A stretch of DNA of 64,000 bases from Ideonella paludis (GTDB lineage: Bacteria; Pseudomonadota; Gammaproteobacteria; Burkholderiales; Burkholderiaceae_C), in the NCBI RefSeq assembly GCF_018069865.1, contig NZ_JAGQDG010000008.1, forward strand, positions 1-64,000, in the 5' to 3' direction. This document shows positions 24,120 to 33,396 of this stretch, piece by piece. Within the stretch, counting starts at the first letter, position 1; the number at the start of each line of letters is the position of its first letter. The notes below the pieces were generated by a model. The model did no database searches and had not been told where the DNA came from. It saw only the letters and a list, made by a program, of their open reading frames with translations. The position numbers were made by a program, and so were the translations under genes.

Positions 24120-25096
24120 GCGCTGGCTCCTTGAGTGGCGGTGTGCTGCCGATGGCAACGCAAGATGAGGGAGACCGTCCCCGCCAACAGGCCTGCGGCG
24201 CAAATGCCCAGCAGGAACAGCGCACCCACCCAATCGCTGCTGTGGCCGCTGAAGAGCGCGTCGCCCAAGCCAAAGACCAAGAGCACATTCAGGCCCAGGG
24301 CTGCCACGCTGAGTGCAAACACATCAAAGAAGCGGGCTTGTGTCAGCAGGGCCGCAGCAGCGCCTAGCATCATCAGGCCGACTGCATAGAGGGCGGAGGC
24401 TTCGCGGCTGAACAAGCCGCCCAGGGCGGTCAGGGTCAAGGTGATGGCCGCCAGGGTCAGCCCCAGCCGGAAGGCCCACACCCCGGCGCCGGTCCAGCGG
24501 CTCAGGCTGGGGCTGAGGGCTGCGCACAGGGCCAGCGCACCCGCCCAGGCGGTGAAATGCACACCCAGGTCGGTGCGCTCCACCCGCCACGAGTGGTCGG
24601 TGTGGGCATGGACCCAGAGCGACAGTGCGGTCATCACCACCAGGGCCCAGGGTGTCCAGGTGATGTCGCTGCGGGTGCCCAAGCACAGCGGCAGCGTCAG
24701 CGCCGCCCACACCGCGAAGAGCTGCCAGGGGTCGGCGCCGGTTTGATAGGTCTGGCCAAAATAGGCGAACAAGCCACCGGTGGCCAGCAAGGCCAGCAGG
24801 CTCAGCGGCGCGCGCCACACAGGCCGCAGCCACGCGCCCAGGCTCATGGCCACGATCACCCCTTCGAGCAGCGCAAAGCGACCGAAGCGCCCCAGAGTGT
24901 CCCAGTTGGCGGCCAGCCACAAGATCAGGCCGAAGCCGCCCAGTGCTGCGGCCAGCACGGCCACGCCCCGCGCGACGCGCTGTGCCAGTCGCTCAGGCGT
25001 GTGCTGCAAGCCTGCCAAGGTCTCCAACCGCCGGGCGCCTTCGGCACTTAAGCCGTGGCGGGCGCTCAACTCATACAAGGCCAATCTCAAGTCCAT
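24116..25096 (-). CDS. DUF2157 membrane protein
   Basis: 326 residues. A short helical N-terminal domain (DLRLALYELSARHGLS) is followed by about ten hydrophobic helices, as in DUF2157. The ATG at 25096 was chosen because AGAGGAG lies six bases upstream. It is coupled to the DUF4401/GDYXXLXY gene by a four-base overlap. The two probably make one membrane complex; biochemical role unknown. Confidence 0.8.
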   Translation of the reverse strand: MDLRLALYELSARHGLSAEGARRLETLAGLQHTPERLAQRVARGVAVLAAALGGFGLILWLAANWDTLGRFGRFALLEGVIVAMSLGAWLRPVWRAPLSLLALLATGGLFAYFGQTYQTGADPWQLFAVWAALTLPLCLGTRSDITWTPWALVVMTALSLWVHAHTDHSWRVERTDLGVHFTAWAGALALCAALSPSLSRWTGAGVWAFRLGLTLAAITLTLTALGGLFSREASALYAVGLMMLGAAAALLTQARFFDVFALSVAALGLNVLLVFGLGDALFSGHSSDWVGALFLLGICAAGLLAGTVSLILRCHRQHTATQGASA

Positions 25097-25387
25097 CCCC
25101 AACTCCTCTGGTGTGGGTCAGCATGGTAGTCGGCGGCCTGCACAAGTTTCGGTGGTGAGTTGGGGATGGCCGGGGATGCGACCGGACGTCTCGGCTGGCG
25201 ATACTTGAGCTTTGGGGCTTGCAGTTCGTCGGCCAACACGGCATCTGACCCCTCAAAAACCCCCAATCGTCACGACTGCCTGCCAAATTCGTCGCGCTTC
25301 ACCTACAGTCCGTGGCCTTAAGCCTGGCTTCAGGCGTGGCGGTCTGCGTGTTGTGGCCGACCTCAAGAGTTCAGAGGAGATATCTGT

Positions 25388-26635
25388 ATGCCCGCGTCCC
25401 TATACACCCCCGCACCGTCAGCACAGCGCACGGTCTTGGCCTTGGCGGCTTTGCTGCTGCTCGGCGGCCTTGCAGCTTGCGGGGGCGGCGGCAAAGATGG
25501 CCCGGCTGCAGCGTCTGCAGCCACGGCGGCGTCTGCGGCTGCGAAAGCGCCGGTGGAGCTGTTGGTGTCGCCCGAAGACATCCTGACCGTGGGCCAGGCC
25601 GGTGCGGCGGGCCGAGGTGCCTTGATAACCGGCGCCATCGTGCCTGAGAAGCGGGCCGACGTGCGGGCCGAGCTGGGCGCGGTGGTGCAGCAGGTGCTTA
25701 AGGAGAACGGAGACACCGTGCAGCGCGGCGATGTGCTGGTGAAGTTGGACGAGTCGACGGTGCGTGACAGCCTGAATGCCGCTGAAGAATCGCTGCGCGC
25801 GGCCACCTTGTCGTTTGAGCAAAGCGAGCGCCAGCTGCAACGCGTCAAGTCCTTGCAAGCCCAAGGCATGGTGTCGCAGCAGGCCGCTGAAGACGCTGAA
25901 GTCCGCCGCAACAATGCCAACAGCGATGTGCTGGCCGCCAAAGCCCGGGTGGTCAATGCCCGCCAGCAATTGCAACGCACGGAAGTGCGTGCGCCGTTTG
26001 ATGGCGTGGTGGTGGAGCGCAAGGTCTCGGTGGGTGACACCGTGCAGGTGGGTCGTGAGTTGCTCAAGGTGATGGACCCGCGCACCTTGCGCCTGGAAGG
26101 CCGGATCTCGGCGGACCAACTGCGCGAAGTGCGTGTGGGGCAAAGTGTGCGCTTCAGCCTGAATGGCTATGGCGCACAGCGCTTTGAAGGCCGGGTGCAG
26201 CGCGTGGACGCCGTGGCCAATGCCAGCACCCGCCAGGTGGAAGTGGTGGTGGCCTTGGTGGGCGAGGCGCCGACGGTGGCCGGCCTGTTCGCCGAAGGCG
26301 AGGTGCTGACCCAAGCCGAAGCCGCCCAAGGCAAGCTGGTGCTGCCGCAAGGCGCCGTGCAACCCCTGGAAGGCAAGCAGATGGTCTGGCGCTTGGGCGC
26401 CGACAACAAGCTGCAACGAGTGGAAGTGACCTTGGGCGAGCTGGACCCGCGCCACGGCTGGTGGCCGGTGAAGACCGGGGTGCAAGCCGGTGACCGCTTG
26501 CTGCGCAACCCCACTGCGTCCTTGAGCCCGGGTCAGCCCTTCCGCCTAGGGGGGGCGGGTGCTGCGGTGGTCAGCGCCCCAGCCTCCGGGGCCAAGGCCG
26601 GCGCACAGGCCGCATCGGCAGCTTCGGCTCAGTAA
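25388..26635 (+). CDS. RND efflux periplasmic adaptor (membrane fusion lipoprotein)
   Basis: 415 residues. Lipobox LAAC (LGGLAACGGGG), then the HlyD-type order: lipoyl half, coiled-coil hairpin about 120-200 (RDSLNAAEESLRA, QAQGMVSQQAAED), lipoyl half with VRAPFDGVVVERKVSVGD, beta-barrel and membrane-proximal domain. It links the RND pump to an outer-membrane channel. The permease starts 12 bases after its stop. No outer-membrane factor gene follows in this window, so the channel is encoded elsewhere. Confidence 0.9.
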   Translation: MPASLYTPAPSAQRTVLALAALLLLGGLAACGGGGKDGPAAASAATAASAAAKAPVELLVSPEDILTVGQAGAAGRGALITGAIVPEKRADVRAELGAVVQQVLKENGDTVQRGDVLVKLDESTVRDSLNAAEESLRAATLSFEQSERQLQRVKSLQAQGMVSQQAAEDAEVRRNNANSDVLAAKARVVNARQQLQRTEVRAPFDGVVVERKVSVGDTVQVGRELLKVMDPRTLRLEGRISADQLREVRVGQSVRFSLNGYGAQRFEGRVQRVDAVANASTRQVEVVVALVGEAPTVAGLFAEGEVLTQAEAAQGKLVLPQGAVQPLEGKQMVWRLGADNKLQRVEVTLGELDPRHGWWPVKTGVQAGDRLLRNPTASLSPGQPFRLGGAGAAVVSAPASGAKAGAQAASAASAQ

Positions 26636-26647
26636 GGACAGCCCACC

Positions 26648-29600
26648 ATGTTCTTATCCAATTTCAGTGTGAAGCAGCCGATCGCCACGATCGTGCTCAT
26701 CATCTCCTTGATGGCGATGGGCCTGTTGGCGCTGTCCAAGCTCAAGGTCAACCAAAACCCCGATGTCACGCCGCCCGTGTTGGTGGTGGTGATCAGCTAC
26801 CCCGGGGCTTCGCCCGAATCGGTGGAGCGCGAAATCATCAATCGCTTGGAGAAGTCTTTTCAGACCATCCCTGGCGTGGACGAGGTCAACTCCACGGCAA
26901 AAGAAGGCAATGCTGAGCTGGTGCTGCAGTTCCAGTTTGGCAAGAACATGATCGAGGCCGGTGACGAGGTGCGCAATGCCATTGCCTCGGTGCGGCACAA
27001 GCTGCCGGTGGAGATGCGCGAACCCAACCTCTTCCGCTGGCAGATGTCGGACGAGCCCATCGTGCAGGTGGCGCTGTCGTCGGCCAACCAAACCCATGCC
27101 CAACTCTCTCGGCTGGCCGAAGACCAACTGGCGGACCGCTTCCGGGCCATCAAGGGCGTGTCGTCGGTGGAGGTCGGTGGGGCGCTGCGTCGTGAGCTGT
27201 CGGTGCTGCTGCATGCCGGCAAATTGAGGGAGTTTGGCGTCTCGGTCACCGAGGTGGTCAACGCCCTGCGCACGCAGAACACCACCTCACCGGTGGGCAA
27301 GGTCAAAGGCCCCTTGGAAGACCAGAGCATTCGCTTGGTGGGGCGTGTTGAGAGCCCGGCGGAGTTTGAGCAGATTGTGGTGCGCCGCAGTGGTGATCAA
27401 CTCGTCCGCCTGGGCCAAGTGGCCACGGTGCAAGACGGTTTTGCCGAGCGCGCCAGCCTGTCCTATCGCAACGGCGGCCCCAATGTGGCCATCTTCATCA
27501 AGCGGGCGCGCGATGCTTCCACGGTGACGGTGGCCAGCGATGTGCGCAAGGAAGTGGAGGAGATCCGCAAGACTTTGCCCAAGGGCACGACGCTGGAAGT
27601 CACGCGCGACGGCGGCAAAGAGGCTGAGAACAGCCTGAACAACGTGATTCACGCCCTGGTGTTTGGCGCGGGCCTGACCATCTTTGTGGTCTATGCCTTC
27701 CTGAACTCTTGGCGCTCCACGCTCATCACCGCCTTGTCTCTGCCCACGTCGGTGTTGGCGGCTTTCATTGCGGTGTGGTTGTGCGGCTTCACGCTCAACT
27801 TCATGAGCTTGCTGGGCCTGTCCCTGGCCATTGGGGTGCTGATCGACGACGCCATCGTGGTGCGCGAGAACATCGTGCGGCACATGGAAATGGGCGCTGA
27901 CAGGCGCACCGCAGCGCTCAACGGCACGGCCGAAATTGGCTTGGCCGTGACGGCCACGACCTTGTCCATCGTCGCTGTGTTTGTGCCGGTGGCCTTCATG
28001 GGTGGCGGTGCGGGCGAGTGGTTCCGCCCCTTCGGCTTGACCGTGGTGGCTTCTGTGCTGGTGAGCTTGCTGATCAGCTTCACCCTGGACCCGATGCTGT
28101 CGGCCTTCTGGGGCGACCCTCCGGGCCACCACCATGCGCCCAAGCGCGGCATCTCTTTGGTGCTGAAGCGCTTTAACGACTGGTTCGACGCGCAAGCGGA
28201 TGCCTATGGCCGAGTGATCGCGTGGGCCTTGCACCATCGCCGTTGGATGGGGTTCTTTGCCGTGCTGAGCTTTGTGGCGGCGATTGGCCTGCAGTCCAAG
28301 TTTGGCGGCACCAGCTTTCTGCCCAGCGGCGACTGGGGCACCCTGGCCATTGAGGTGCGCACACCCGCCAGCGCCAGCCTGGAATATGCCCGCCTGAAGA
28401 TGGAGGCCGCCGCCGCAGTGGCGCGCCAGATGCCCGAGACCAAGGCCACCAACAGTTGGATCAACCCGACGGGCGGCCGTATCTATGTGGACATTGGCAA
28501 GAGCACCGAGCGCAAGCGCTCGGGCCAAGACATCGCACAGGACTTGCGCAAGCGCGTGGCCCAGTTGGTCGGCGCAGAGTATGTGGTCTTGGACGACCTG
28601 AACAACGGCGCGCAAAAGCCGGTGCAGGTCCGCTTCACCGGGCCAGACTCGCGCAAGCTGGTGGAGATCACCAGCGACTTCATGGACAAACTGCGCAAGG
28701 TTCCCGGCGCGGTCGATGTCGGCTTGTCTCAGCAAGACCCGCAGTCCGAGCTGCAGATTGAGCTCAACCGCAGCCTGGCCAATTCCATGGGCATCTCGGT
28801 GAGCGACACGGCCAGTGCGCTGCGCGTGGCTTTTGCCGGCGTCGAAGTGGGGGACTGGGTGGACCCACAGGGCGAGACCCGCGACGTGGCGGTGCGCCTG
28901 CACCCCGCCGAGCGTGTTGAGGCGTCCAACATTGAGCGTTTGCCCATCACCGTGGCGGGCACTGGCATGCAGGTGCCGCTGGAGCAAATCGCCAAGATCA
29001 GCACCGGCAAAGGCCCGGCGCGCATTGAGCACCGCGATGGCAAACGTGTCATCACCGTGTCGGCCAATGCGCAGGGCCGCTCGCCCGGTGAGGTCACCAG
29101 CGATGCGCTCAAACTGGCCAAGAGCATGACCTTCCCCGAGGGCTATGGCATTGAGTTGGGCGGCGCGTCCAAAGACCAGCAAGAGGTCTTCTCAGAGATG
29201 GGCATTGCCTTGGTTTCGGGCATTGCGCTGATGTACTTCATCTTGGTGATTCAGTTCGGCAGCTTCACCGCACCCTTGGGCGTGATGCTCTCGCAGCCGC
29301 TGTCCCTCATTGGGGTGGTGCTGGCGCTGCTGATGACCAAGGGCACGCTGAACTTGATGAGCTTCATCGGCATCATCATGCTGGCGGGCTTGGTGGCCAA
29401 GAATGCCATCCTGCTGCTGGACGCCGCACGCCAAGAAGAAGCCAAGGGTGTGCCGCGTGAAGAGGCTTTGATGCATGCGGGGCGCAAGCGCTTCCGTCCC
29501 ATCTTGATGACCACCTTTGCCCTGGTGGCCGGCATGCTGCCGGTGGCCATCGGCGTCGGTGAGGGCGGTGAGTTCTACCGTCCCATGGCCGTGGCCATCA

Positions 29601-29848
29601 TCGGCGGCACCATCACCTCCACCTTCCTGACCCTGCTGATGGTGCCCAGCTTCTACGACAGCATCGAGATCGCGCGGGACCGCATGGCCGCCAAATACCG
29701 CCGCCGCAGCGAGCGCCGGGGTGGGGCCTTTGTGGCCTTCATCCAGACCTTCATCGAGGCGATCTTGACGCTGGTGTTGGTGCGCTTTGTGTGGCGCTGC
29801 TTGGTGTGGGTGTTCCTGCGCTTGCGGGGGCAGCGTTTGGCGGTCTGA
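26648..29848 (+). CDS. RND efflux permease (HAE1/AcrB-like family)
   Basis: 1,066 residues, full length for AcrB-type pumps. Twelve membrane helices in the RND pattern with two large periplasmic loops. TM4 carries the proton-relay Asp pair in LIDDAIVVREN; the C-terminal repeat shows GLVAKNAILLLD and RFRPILMTT. Exports hydrophobic or cationic drugs, dyes or lipids in exchange for protons. Operon with the adaptor, closed by a terminator at 29881-29911. Confidence 0.93.
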   Translation: MFLSNFSVKQPIATIVLIISLMAMGLLALSKLKVNQNPDVTPPVLVVVISYPGASPESVEREIINRLEKSFQTIPGVDEVNSTAKEGNAELVLQFQFGKNMIEAGDEVRNAIASVRHKLPVEMREPNLFRWQMSDEPIVQVALSSANQTHAQLSRLAEDQLADRFRAIKGVSSVEVGGALRRELSVLLHAGKLREFGVSVTEVVNALRTQNTTSPVGKVKGPLEDQSIRLVGRVESPAEFEQIVVRRSGDQLVRLGQVATVQDGFAERASLSYRNGGPNVAIFIKRARDASTVTVASDVRKEVEEIRKTLPKGTTLEVTRDGGKEAENSLNNVIHALVFGAGLTIFVVYAFLNSWRSTLITALSLPTSVLAAFIAVWLCGFTLNFMSLLGLSLAIGVLIDDAIVVRENIVRHMEMGADRRTAALNGTAEIGLAVTATTLSIVAVFVPVAFMGGGAGEWFRPFGLTVVASVLVSLLISFTLDPMLSAFWGDPPGHHHAPKRGISLVLKRFNDWFDAQADAYGRVIAWALHHRRWMGFFAVLSFVAAIGLQSKFGGTSFLPSGDWGTLAIEVRTPASASLEYARLKMEAAAAVARQMPETKATNSWINPTGGRIYVDIGKSTERKRSGQDIAQDLRKRVAQLVGAEYVVLDDLNNGAQKPVQVRFTGPDSRKLVEITSDFMDKLRKVPGAVDVGLSQQDPQSELQIELNRSLANSMGISVSDTASALRVAFAGVEVGDWVDPQGETRDVAVRLHPAERVEASNIERLPITVAGTGMQVPLEQIAKISTGKGPARIEHRDGKRVITVSANAQGRSPGEVTSDALKLAKSMTFPEGYGIELGGASKDQQEVFSEMGIALVSGIALMYFILVIQFGSFTAPLGVMLSQPLSLIGVVLALLMTKGTLNLMSFIGIIMLAGLVAKNAILLLDAARQEEAKGVPREEALMHAGRKRFRPILMTTFALVAGMLPVAIGVGEGGEFYRPMAVAIIGGTITSTFLTLLMVPSFYDSIEIARDRMAAKYRRRSERRGGAFVAFIQTFIEAILTLVLVRFVWRCLVWVFLRLRGQRLAV

Positions 29849-29880
29849 CGCATAGACAGATCATTCATCTGCCCTGAGAG

Positions 29881-29911
29881 CAAGCCCTCCTCTGTGAGGG
29901 CTTGTTTTCTT
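29881..29911 (+). terminator. Rho-independent terminator after the RND operon
   Basis: Arms CAAGCCCTC (29881-29889) and GAGGGCTTG (29896-29904), six-base loop, then TTTTCTT. Confidence 0.85.
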
Positions 29912-29994
29912 GTGAGTGAGCCCAGCGCTGCGCCCTGCTGAACAAGGGATTCCACCCGCGAAAACCGGCCTTCCAGGAATGAGACACTGAGGGC

Positions 29995-30888
29995 ATGAAC
30001 AAATTCACAGCGCTGGATGACATGGCGCTTTTTGTGGCGGTGGCCCAAGCGGGCAGCCTGAACAAGGCGAGTACCCAGACGGGTGTGCCATTGGCCACGC
30101 TGTCGCGGCGCATTGCGCAGATGGAGCAGCGCTTGGCGGTGCGCTTGTTTGAGCGCAGCACCCGCCGCCTGACGCTGACGGCAGCGGCCCAGCGCTTCTA
30201 CGAGCGTTGTGAGCCGGTGGTGGCGCAAGCGCTCTTGGCCGAAGAAGCCTTGCGCGAGACTGCCGAACGCCCCGAAGGCCATGTGCGCGTGACCATGCCG
30301 GTGGACTTTGGGCAGTTCTGGGTGGCGCCCTTGGTGCCGGAGTTCCTGGCCCGCTTTCCGGGCATCAGCCTGGATTTGGATTTATCGGCCCAGGTGGTGG
30401 ACCTGCGTGCAGAAGCTGTGGATGTGGCGCTGCGCTTGGGCACCGTGAGGGGCGAGCAGTTGGTGGTGCGTCGGCTGGGCAGGGTGGAGCAGGCCTTGTT
30501 TGCCTCACCGCAGTACTTGGCTCGTGCAGGGCGGCCCAAGCAACCGGCCGACCTCTCCGCTCATCAAGCGCTGGTGTTGGGCAGCGCGCAACGCAGCAGC
30601 CGCTGGCGCCTGAGCCAAGGCAAAGAGGTGGTGGAGGTGCCGGTGCGCGGGCCACTGGGGCTGAACAATATTGGCATGGTGCAGCGCCTGACCGAGCAAG
30701 GTCTGGGGGTGGCCATGCTGCCGCCGCAACAGGTGCGCGACAGCGTGCTCGCCGGTCGCCTGGAGCCGGTGCTGCCGGCTTGGGCCGCCCCCAGCTTGCC
30801 CCTGCAGGCCGTCACCACCACGCGTTTGGTGTCGGCCGCGGTGCGGGCTTGGTTGGATTTTCTGGCGCAGCGCCTGTCTCTGGATTAA
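29995..30888 (+). CDS. LysR-family transcriptional regulator
   Basis: 297 residues. N-terminal winged helix-turn-helix about 5-65 (FVAVAQAGSLNKASTQTGVPLATLSRRIAQMEQRLAVRLFERS; CrgA/AaeR-like), then the periplasmic-binding-like effector domain. It follows the RND operon but after a terminator, so it has its own promoter. It may act on the pump or on the next gene; no divergent partner is present to guide the target. Confidence 0.9.
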   Translation: MNKFTALDDMALFVAVAQAGSLNKASTQTGVPLATLSRRIAQMEQRLAVRLFERSTRRLTLTAAAQRFYERCEPVVAQALLAEEALRETAERPEGHVRVTMPVDFGQFWVAPLVPEFLARFPGISLDLDLSAQVVDLRAEAVDVALRLGTVRGEQLVVRRLGRVEQALFASPQYLARAGRPKQPADLSAHQALVLGSAQRSSRWRLSQGKEVVEVPVRGPLGLNNIGMVQRLTEQGLGVAMLPPQQVRDSVLAGRLEPVLPAWAAPSLPLQAVTTTRLVSAAVRAWLDFLAQRLSLD

Positions 30889-30980
30889 GGGTTTGTCAAG
30901 TCGGCGGGCGTGGTGGGGCGCTGTTGCAGCCCTTGCCAGCGCACGCACACTGAGCTTTTCATTGTCCAGAGGTTTGCTCC

Positions 30981-31472
30981 ATGTCTTTTCGTCGAATGCT
31001 GGCTGTGGTCGTGCTGGGTGCAACGGCTCCCGTGTGGGCCCAAAGCTCCGCGCCCACAGCCGCTCAGCGCGCGCTGATCGACCTGCACTACAGCGCTTAT
31101 GGCGTGGCAGGGGATGCCGCCAAGGTTTTTGCTCAAACCACCACGCCAGACTTTCAGTCTTGTGGTGCCAACGGCAGCGACTGCCAAGGCCGCGAGCCTT
31201 TGGCGGGGCAGTTGGGCGGCATCAAGAAAGGCCTGCCCGACATGAAGTGGGAGGTGTTGGAAGTGATCGCAGCGGGTGACCGCATCGTGGTGCGCGGCCA
31301 AGGCTCGGGCACACCGGCGGGCCCGTTCTTTGGCGTGCCTCACACCGGCCGCAGCTTCAAGGTGATGTCCATCGACATCCACACCTTGCGGGACGGTAAG
31401 ATCGCCTACACCCACCATTTGGAAGACTGGGCCGGGGCGATCCGCCAACTCACCGGCCAATCGGGTCATTGA
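30981..31472 (+). CDS. Exported SnoaL/NTF2-like ester cyclase family protein
   Basis: 163 residues: signal peptide (to VWA-Q), then an NTF2-like cone fold of the SnoaL polyketide cyclase type (RALIDLHYSAYGVAGDAAKVF, DRIVVRGQGSGTP, DGKIAYTHHLEDW). Two Cys near residues 53-62 may form a disulfide in the periplasm. Enzyme substrate unknown. It ends seven bases from the convergent cation transporter gene. Confidence 0.75.
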   Translation: MSFRRMLAVVVLGATAPVWAQSSAPTAAQRALIDLHYSAYGVAGDAAKVFAQTTTPDFQSCGANGSDCQGREPLAGQLGGIKKGLPDMKWEVLEVIAAGDRIVVRGQGSGTPAGPFFGVPHTGRSFKVMSIDIHTLRDGKIAYTHHLEDWAGAIRQLTGQSGH

Positions 31473-31479
31473 GTTCTCA

Positions 31480-32133
31480 TCAGGTGCCGTGGGTGCGATG
31501 AGCCTCGGCACCGCCGTGCTCCCAGCGCAGCTCAGCCTGCGCTTGGCGCATCACCGACACCCCGCCCGTCAAGGCCAGGGCTGCCATGCCCGCTGCCACC
31601 GCCAGGTCTGGCCAGGCTTGTCCCGTGAGCATCACCAGCCCAGCGGCCACCAGCACGGCCACATTGCCAATCGCGTCATTGCGGGTGCACAGCCACACCG
31701 CGCGCATATTGGCGTCGCCCTCGCGGAAGGCGTAGAGCAGTGCGGCGACGCTGAGGTTGGCCGCGAGCGCCAGCGCGCCGATCAAGCCCATGCTGGCGGC
31801 CTCGGGTGTGCTGCCTTGCCACCACTGCCAGCCTGCGACCGCCAAGACGCCCAGGCCGTACAGGCCCATGCTCAGGCCTTTGAGCCACGCCGTGCGTGCC
31901 CGCCAAACGGCCGCCACGCCCAAGACCCACAGCGAGACACCGTAGTTGGCCGCATCCCCCATGAAGTCCGCTGCGTCCGCGAGCAGCGACACCGAACCTG
32001 TCAATCGGCTGCTGATGATCTCCACCACCGCCATGCCCAAGTTGATCAAAAGGGCTGCCCACAGCACGCGTCGATAACGGGGCGAGCTGGTGGCCGAAGG
32101 GGCATGGTCATGGTCACAGCAATGGCCGCTCAT
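31480..32133 (-). CDS. Cation diffusion facilitator (metal efflux)
   Basis: 217 residues, about six membrane helices. The N-terminus MSGHCCDHDH and the C-terminal EHGGAEAHRTHGT are His/Cys-rich, suited to metal binding. TM2 has the CDF metal-site pattern LLADAADFMGDAA and TM5 the CTRNDAIGN motif. It lacks the long cytoplasmic C-terminal domain of typical CDF exporters, as in small DmeF/ZitB-like variants. It is divergent from a MerR regulator with a strong operator between (32168-32188). The metal is probably Zn, Cd, Co or Pb. Confidence 0.85.
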   Translation of the reverse strand: MSGHCCDHDHAPSATSSPRYRRVLWAALLINLGMAVVEIISSRLTGSVSLLADAADFMGDAANYGVSLWVLGVAAVWRARTAWLKGLSMGLYGLGVLAVAGWQWWQGSTPEAASMGLIGALALAANLSVAALLYAFREGDANMRAVWLCTRNDAIGNVAVLVAAGLVMLTGQAWPDLAVAAGMAALALTGGVSVMRQAQAELRWEHGGAEAHRTHGT

Positions 32134-32167
32134 GGGTCTCTCCAAAGGGTTGATGCCTGCATTGGAA

Positions 32168-32188
32168 ACGTTGAAGCCGCTGCAAGGT
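32168..32188 (-). promoter_or_regulatory. MerR-type operator/promoter for the CDF gene
   Basis: 21-base dyad centred on G, read on the minus strand as ACCTTGCAGC-G-GCTTCAACGT, with 8 of 10 symmetric pairs matching. A TTGACC -35 element overlaps its left edge, giving the long spacer that MerR activators act on. It lies between the divergent CDF and MerR genes. Confidence 0.7.
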
Positions 32189-32212
32189 CAAGAGCGTCGG
32201 TAGCATGCGCGC

Positions 32213-32665
32213 ATGAAGATCAGCGACCTGGCCCGTGCCACCGACACCCCCACCGAGACCATTCGCTACTACGAGCGCGAAGGGCTATTGCCTGCGCCTG
32301 CGCGGGGTGACAACAACTACCGGCGCTACAGCGCGGCGCATTTGCAGCGCCTGCAGGTGATACGCCGCAGCCGCGCGCTGGGGCTGAGCTTGGACGAGGT
32401 CCGGGCGCTCTTGGCGGTGATGGATGAGCCTGAGGCGTCTTGCGATCGGGTGAGCGCCTTGATTGACGCGCACCTGGGCCATGTGGCCGAGCGCTTGCGT
32501 GAGCTTGAAGCGCTGCAGCAGCAATTGCAAGCGTTGCAGGCCGCCTGCCATCACAGCGGGCCGGCGCAGGCGTGCGGGATATTGCAAGAGTTGTGGGCCG
32601 GAACCAGTTTGGCAACTGCGGCTGTGCGGGTGCATGGGCCGCAAGAGGAGGGCAGGCAGGGGTGA
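32213..32665 (+). CDS. MerR-family metal-responsive regulator (CadR/PbrR-like)
   Basis: 150 residues. N-terminal MerR helix-turn-helix (MKISDLARATDTPTETIRYY), long dimerisation helix, and a C-terminal metal-binding loop with Cys and His (AACHHSGPAQACGIL). One more Cys at EASCDRVS matches the Cys that bridges the dimer site in CadR/PbrR. By family rule, it would bind the 21-base dyad and switch on the CDF exporter when metal is bound. Confidence 0.88.
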   Translation: MKISDLARATDTPTETIRYYEREGLLPAPARGDNNYRRYSAAHLQRLQVIRRSRALGLSLDEVRALLAVMDEPEASCDRVSALIDAHLGHVAERLRELEALQQQLQALQAACHHSGPAQACGILQELWAGTSLATAAVRVHGPQEEGRQG

Positions 32666-32856
32666 TGCATCGCTTTCCCTGGGGATGTTGATGTGTGACC
32701 GTTTGGTAATAAAAAATACCACACAGTTCACATGGAGAACTTTGTAGTTCATACTCCGCTCCGTGACCTCGCCATTCGGGTGAGGTCTCCGGCGGTGAAG
32801 CCACGGTGCGTGGCGCTTCTGCTGCTCTGACATTCCCCTACCAACTGAGAGACACC
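32666..32856 (+). promoter_or_regulatory. Leader/promoter region of the fasciclin gene
   Basis: AT-richer than its surroundings. It contains GGTA-ATAAAAAA-TACC, a GTTC...GAAC repeat and a GACCTC...GAGGTC hairpin in the probable 5' untranslated region. No gene fits. A specific sigma factor cannot be assigned. Confidence 0.35.
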
Positions 32857-33309
32857 ATGAAGAAACTGATCATTGCTGCCGCCCTGTGCGCCTCTGCTGT
32901 GGCCGCCCAAGCCAAGGACATCGTGGACACCGCCGTCGCTGCGGGCTCCTTCAAGACATTGGCCACCGCGCTGCAGGCCGCTGGCTTGGTGGACACGCTC
33001 AAGGGCAAGGGCCCGTTCACCGTGTTCGCGCCTACCGACGAAGCCTTCGCCAAGATCCCCAAGGCGGACCTGGATGCCCTGCTCAAAGACAAGGCCAAGC
33101 TGACCGCTGTGCTGACCTACCACGTGGTCAGCGGCAAGGTGATGGCCAAGGACGTCAAGGCTGGCAAGGTCAAGACCGTGCAAGGCGGTGAGTTGACCCT
33201 GGCCACCACGGGTGGCGTCACCGTCAACGGCGCTAAAGTGATCAGCGCCGATGTGGTGGCCGACAACGGCGTGATCCACGTGATCGACACGGTGGTGCTG
33301 CCGAAGTAA
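32857..33309 (+). CDS. Secreted fasciclin (FAS1) domain protein
   Basis: 150 residues: signal peptide (to AQA-K), then one FAS1 domain with the H1/H2 signatures ([14 protein letters not shown] and [11 protein letters not shown]). A bacterial cell-surface or periplasmic adhesion/stress protein. The start at 32857 is the first ATG before the signal peptide; an earlier ATG lacks one. It faces ArsA tail to tail, with a shared palindromic terminator. Confidence 0.9.
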   Translation: MKKLIIAAALCASAVAAQAKDIVDTAVAAGSFKTLATALQAAGLVDTLKGKGPFTVFAPTDEAFAKIPKADLDALLKDKAKLTAVLTYHVVSGKVMAKDVKAGKVKTVQGGELTLATTGGVTVNGAKVISADVVADNGVIHVIDTVVLPK

Positions 33310-33370
33310 GCGGGCGCGCAGGCAGGCCGCAGGGCTGAAGTTTGCCCCGCGGTCTGCGCCGCATGAATGC

Positions 33371-33396
33371 AAAGAGCGCTGACGTCAGCGCTCTTT
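33371..33396. terminator. Perfect palindromic bidirectional terminator
   Basis: Arms AAAGAGCGCTGA and TCAGCGCTCTTT around a central CG, 26 bases with complete symmetry and A/T ends on both sides. It lies between the convergent fasciclin and arsA genes and includes the arsA stop codon. Confidence 0.8.

Noticed and set aside
27287-29182. A 631-codon minus-strand frame in the RND permease
   Set aside because: Shadow of the pump gene; the plus-strand protein is full length with the Asp pair in TM4.
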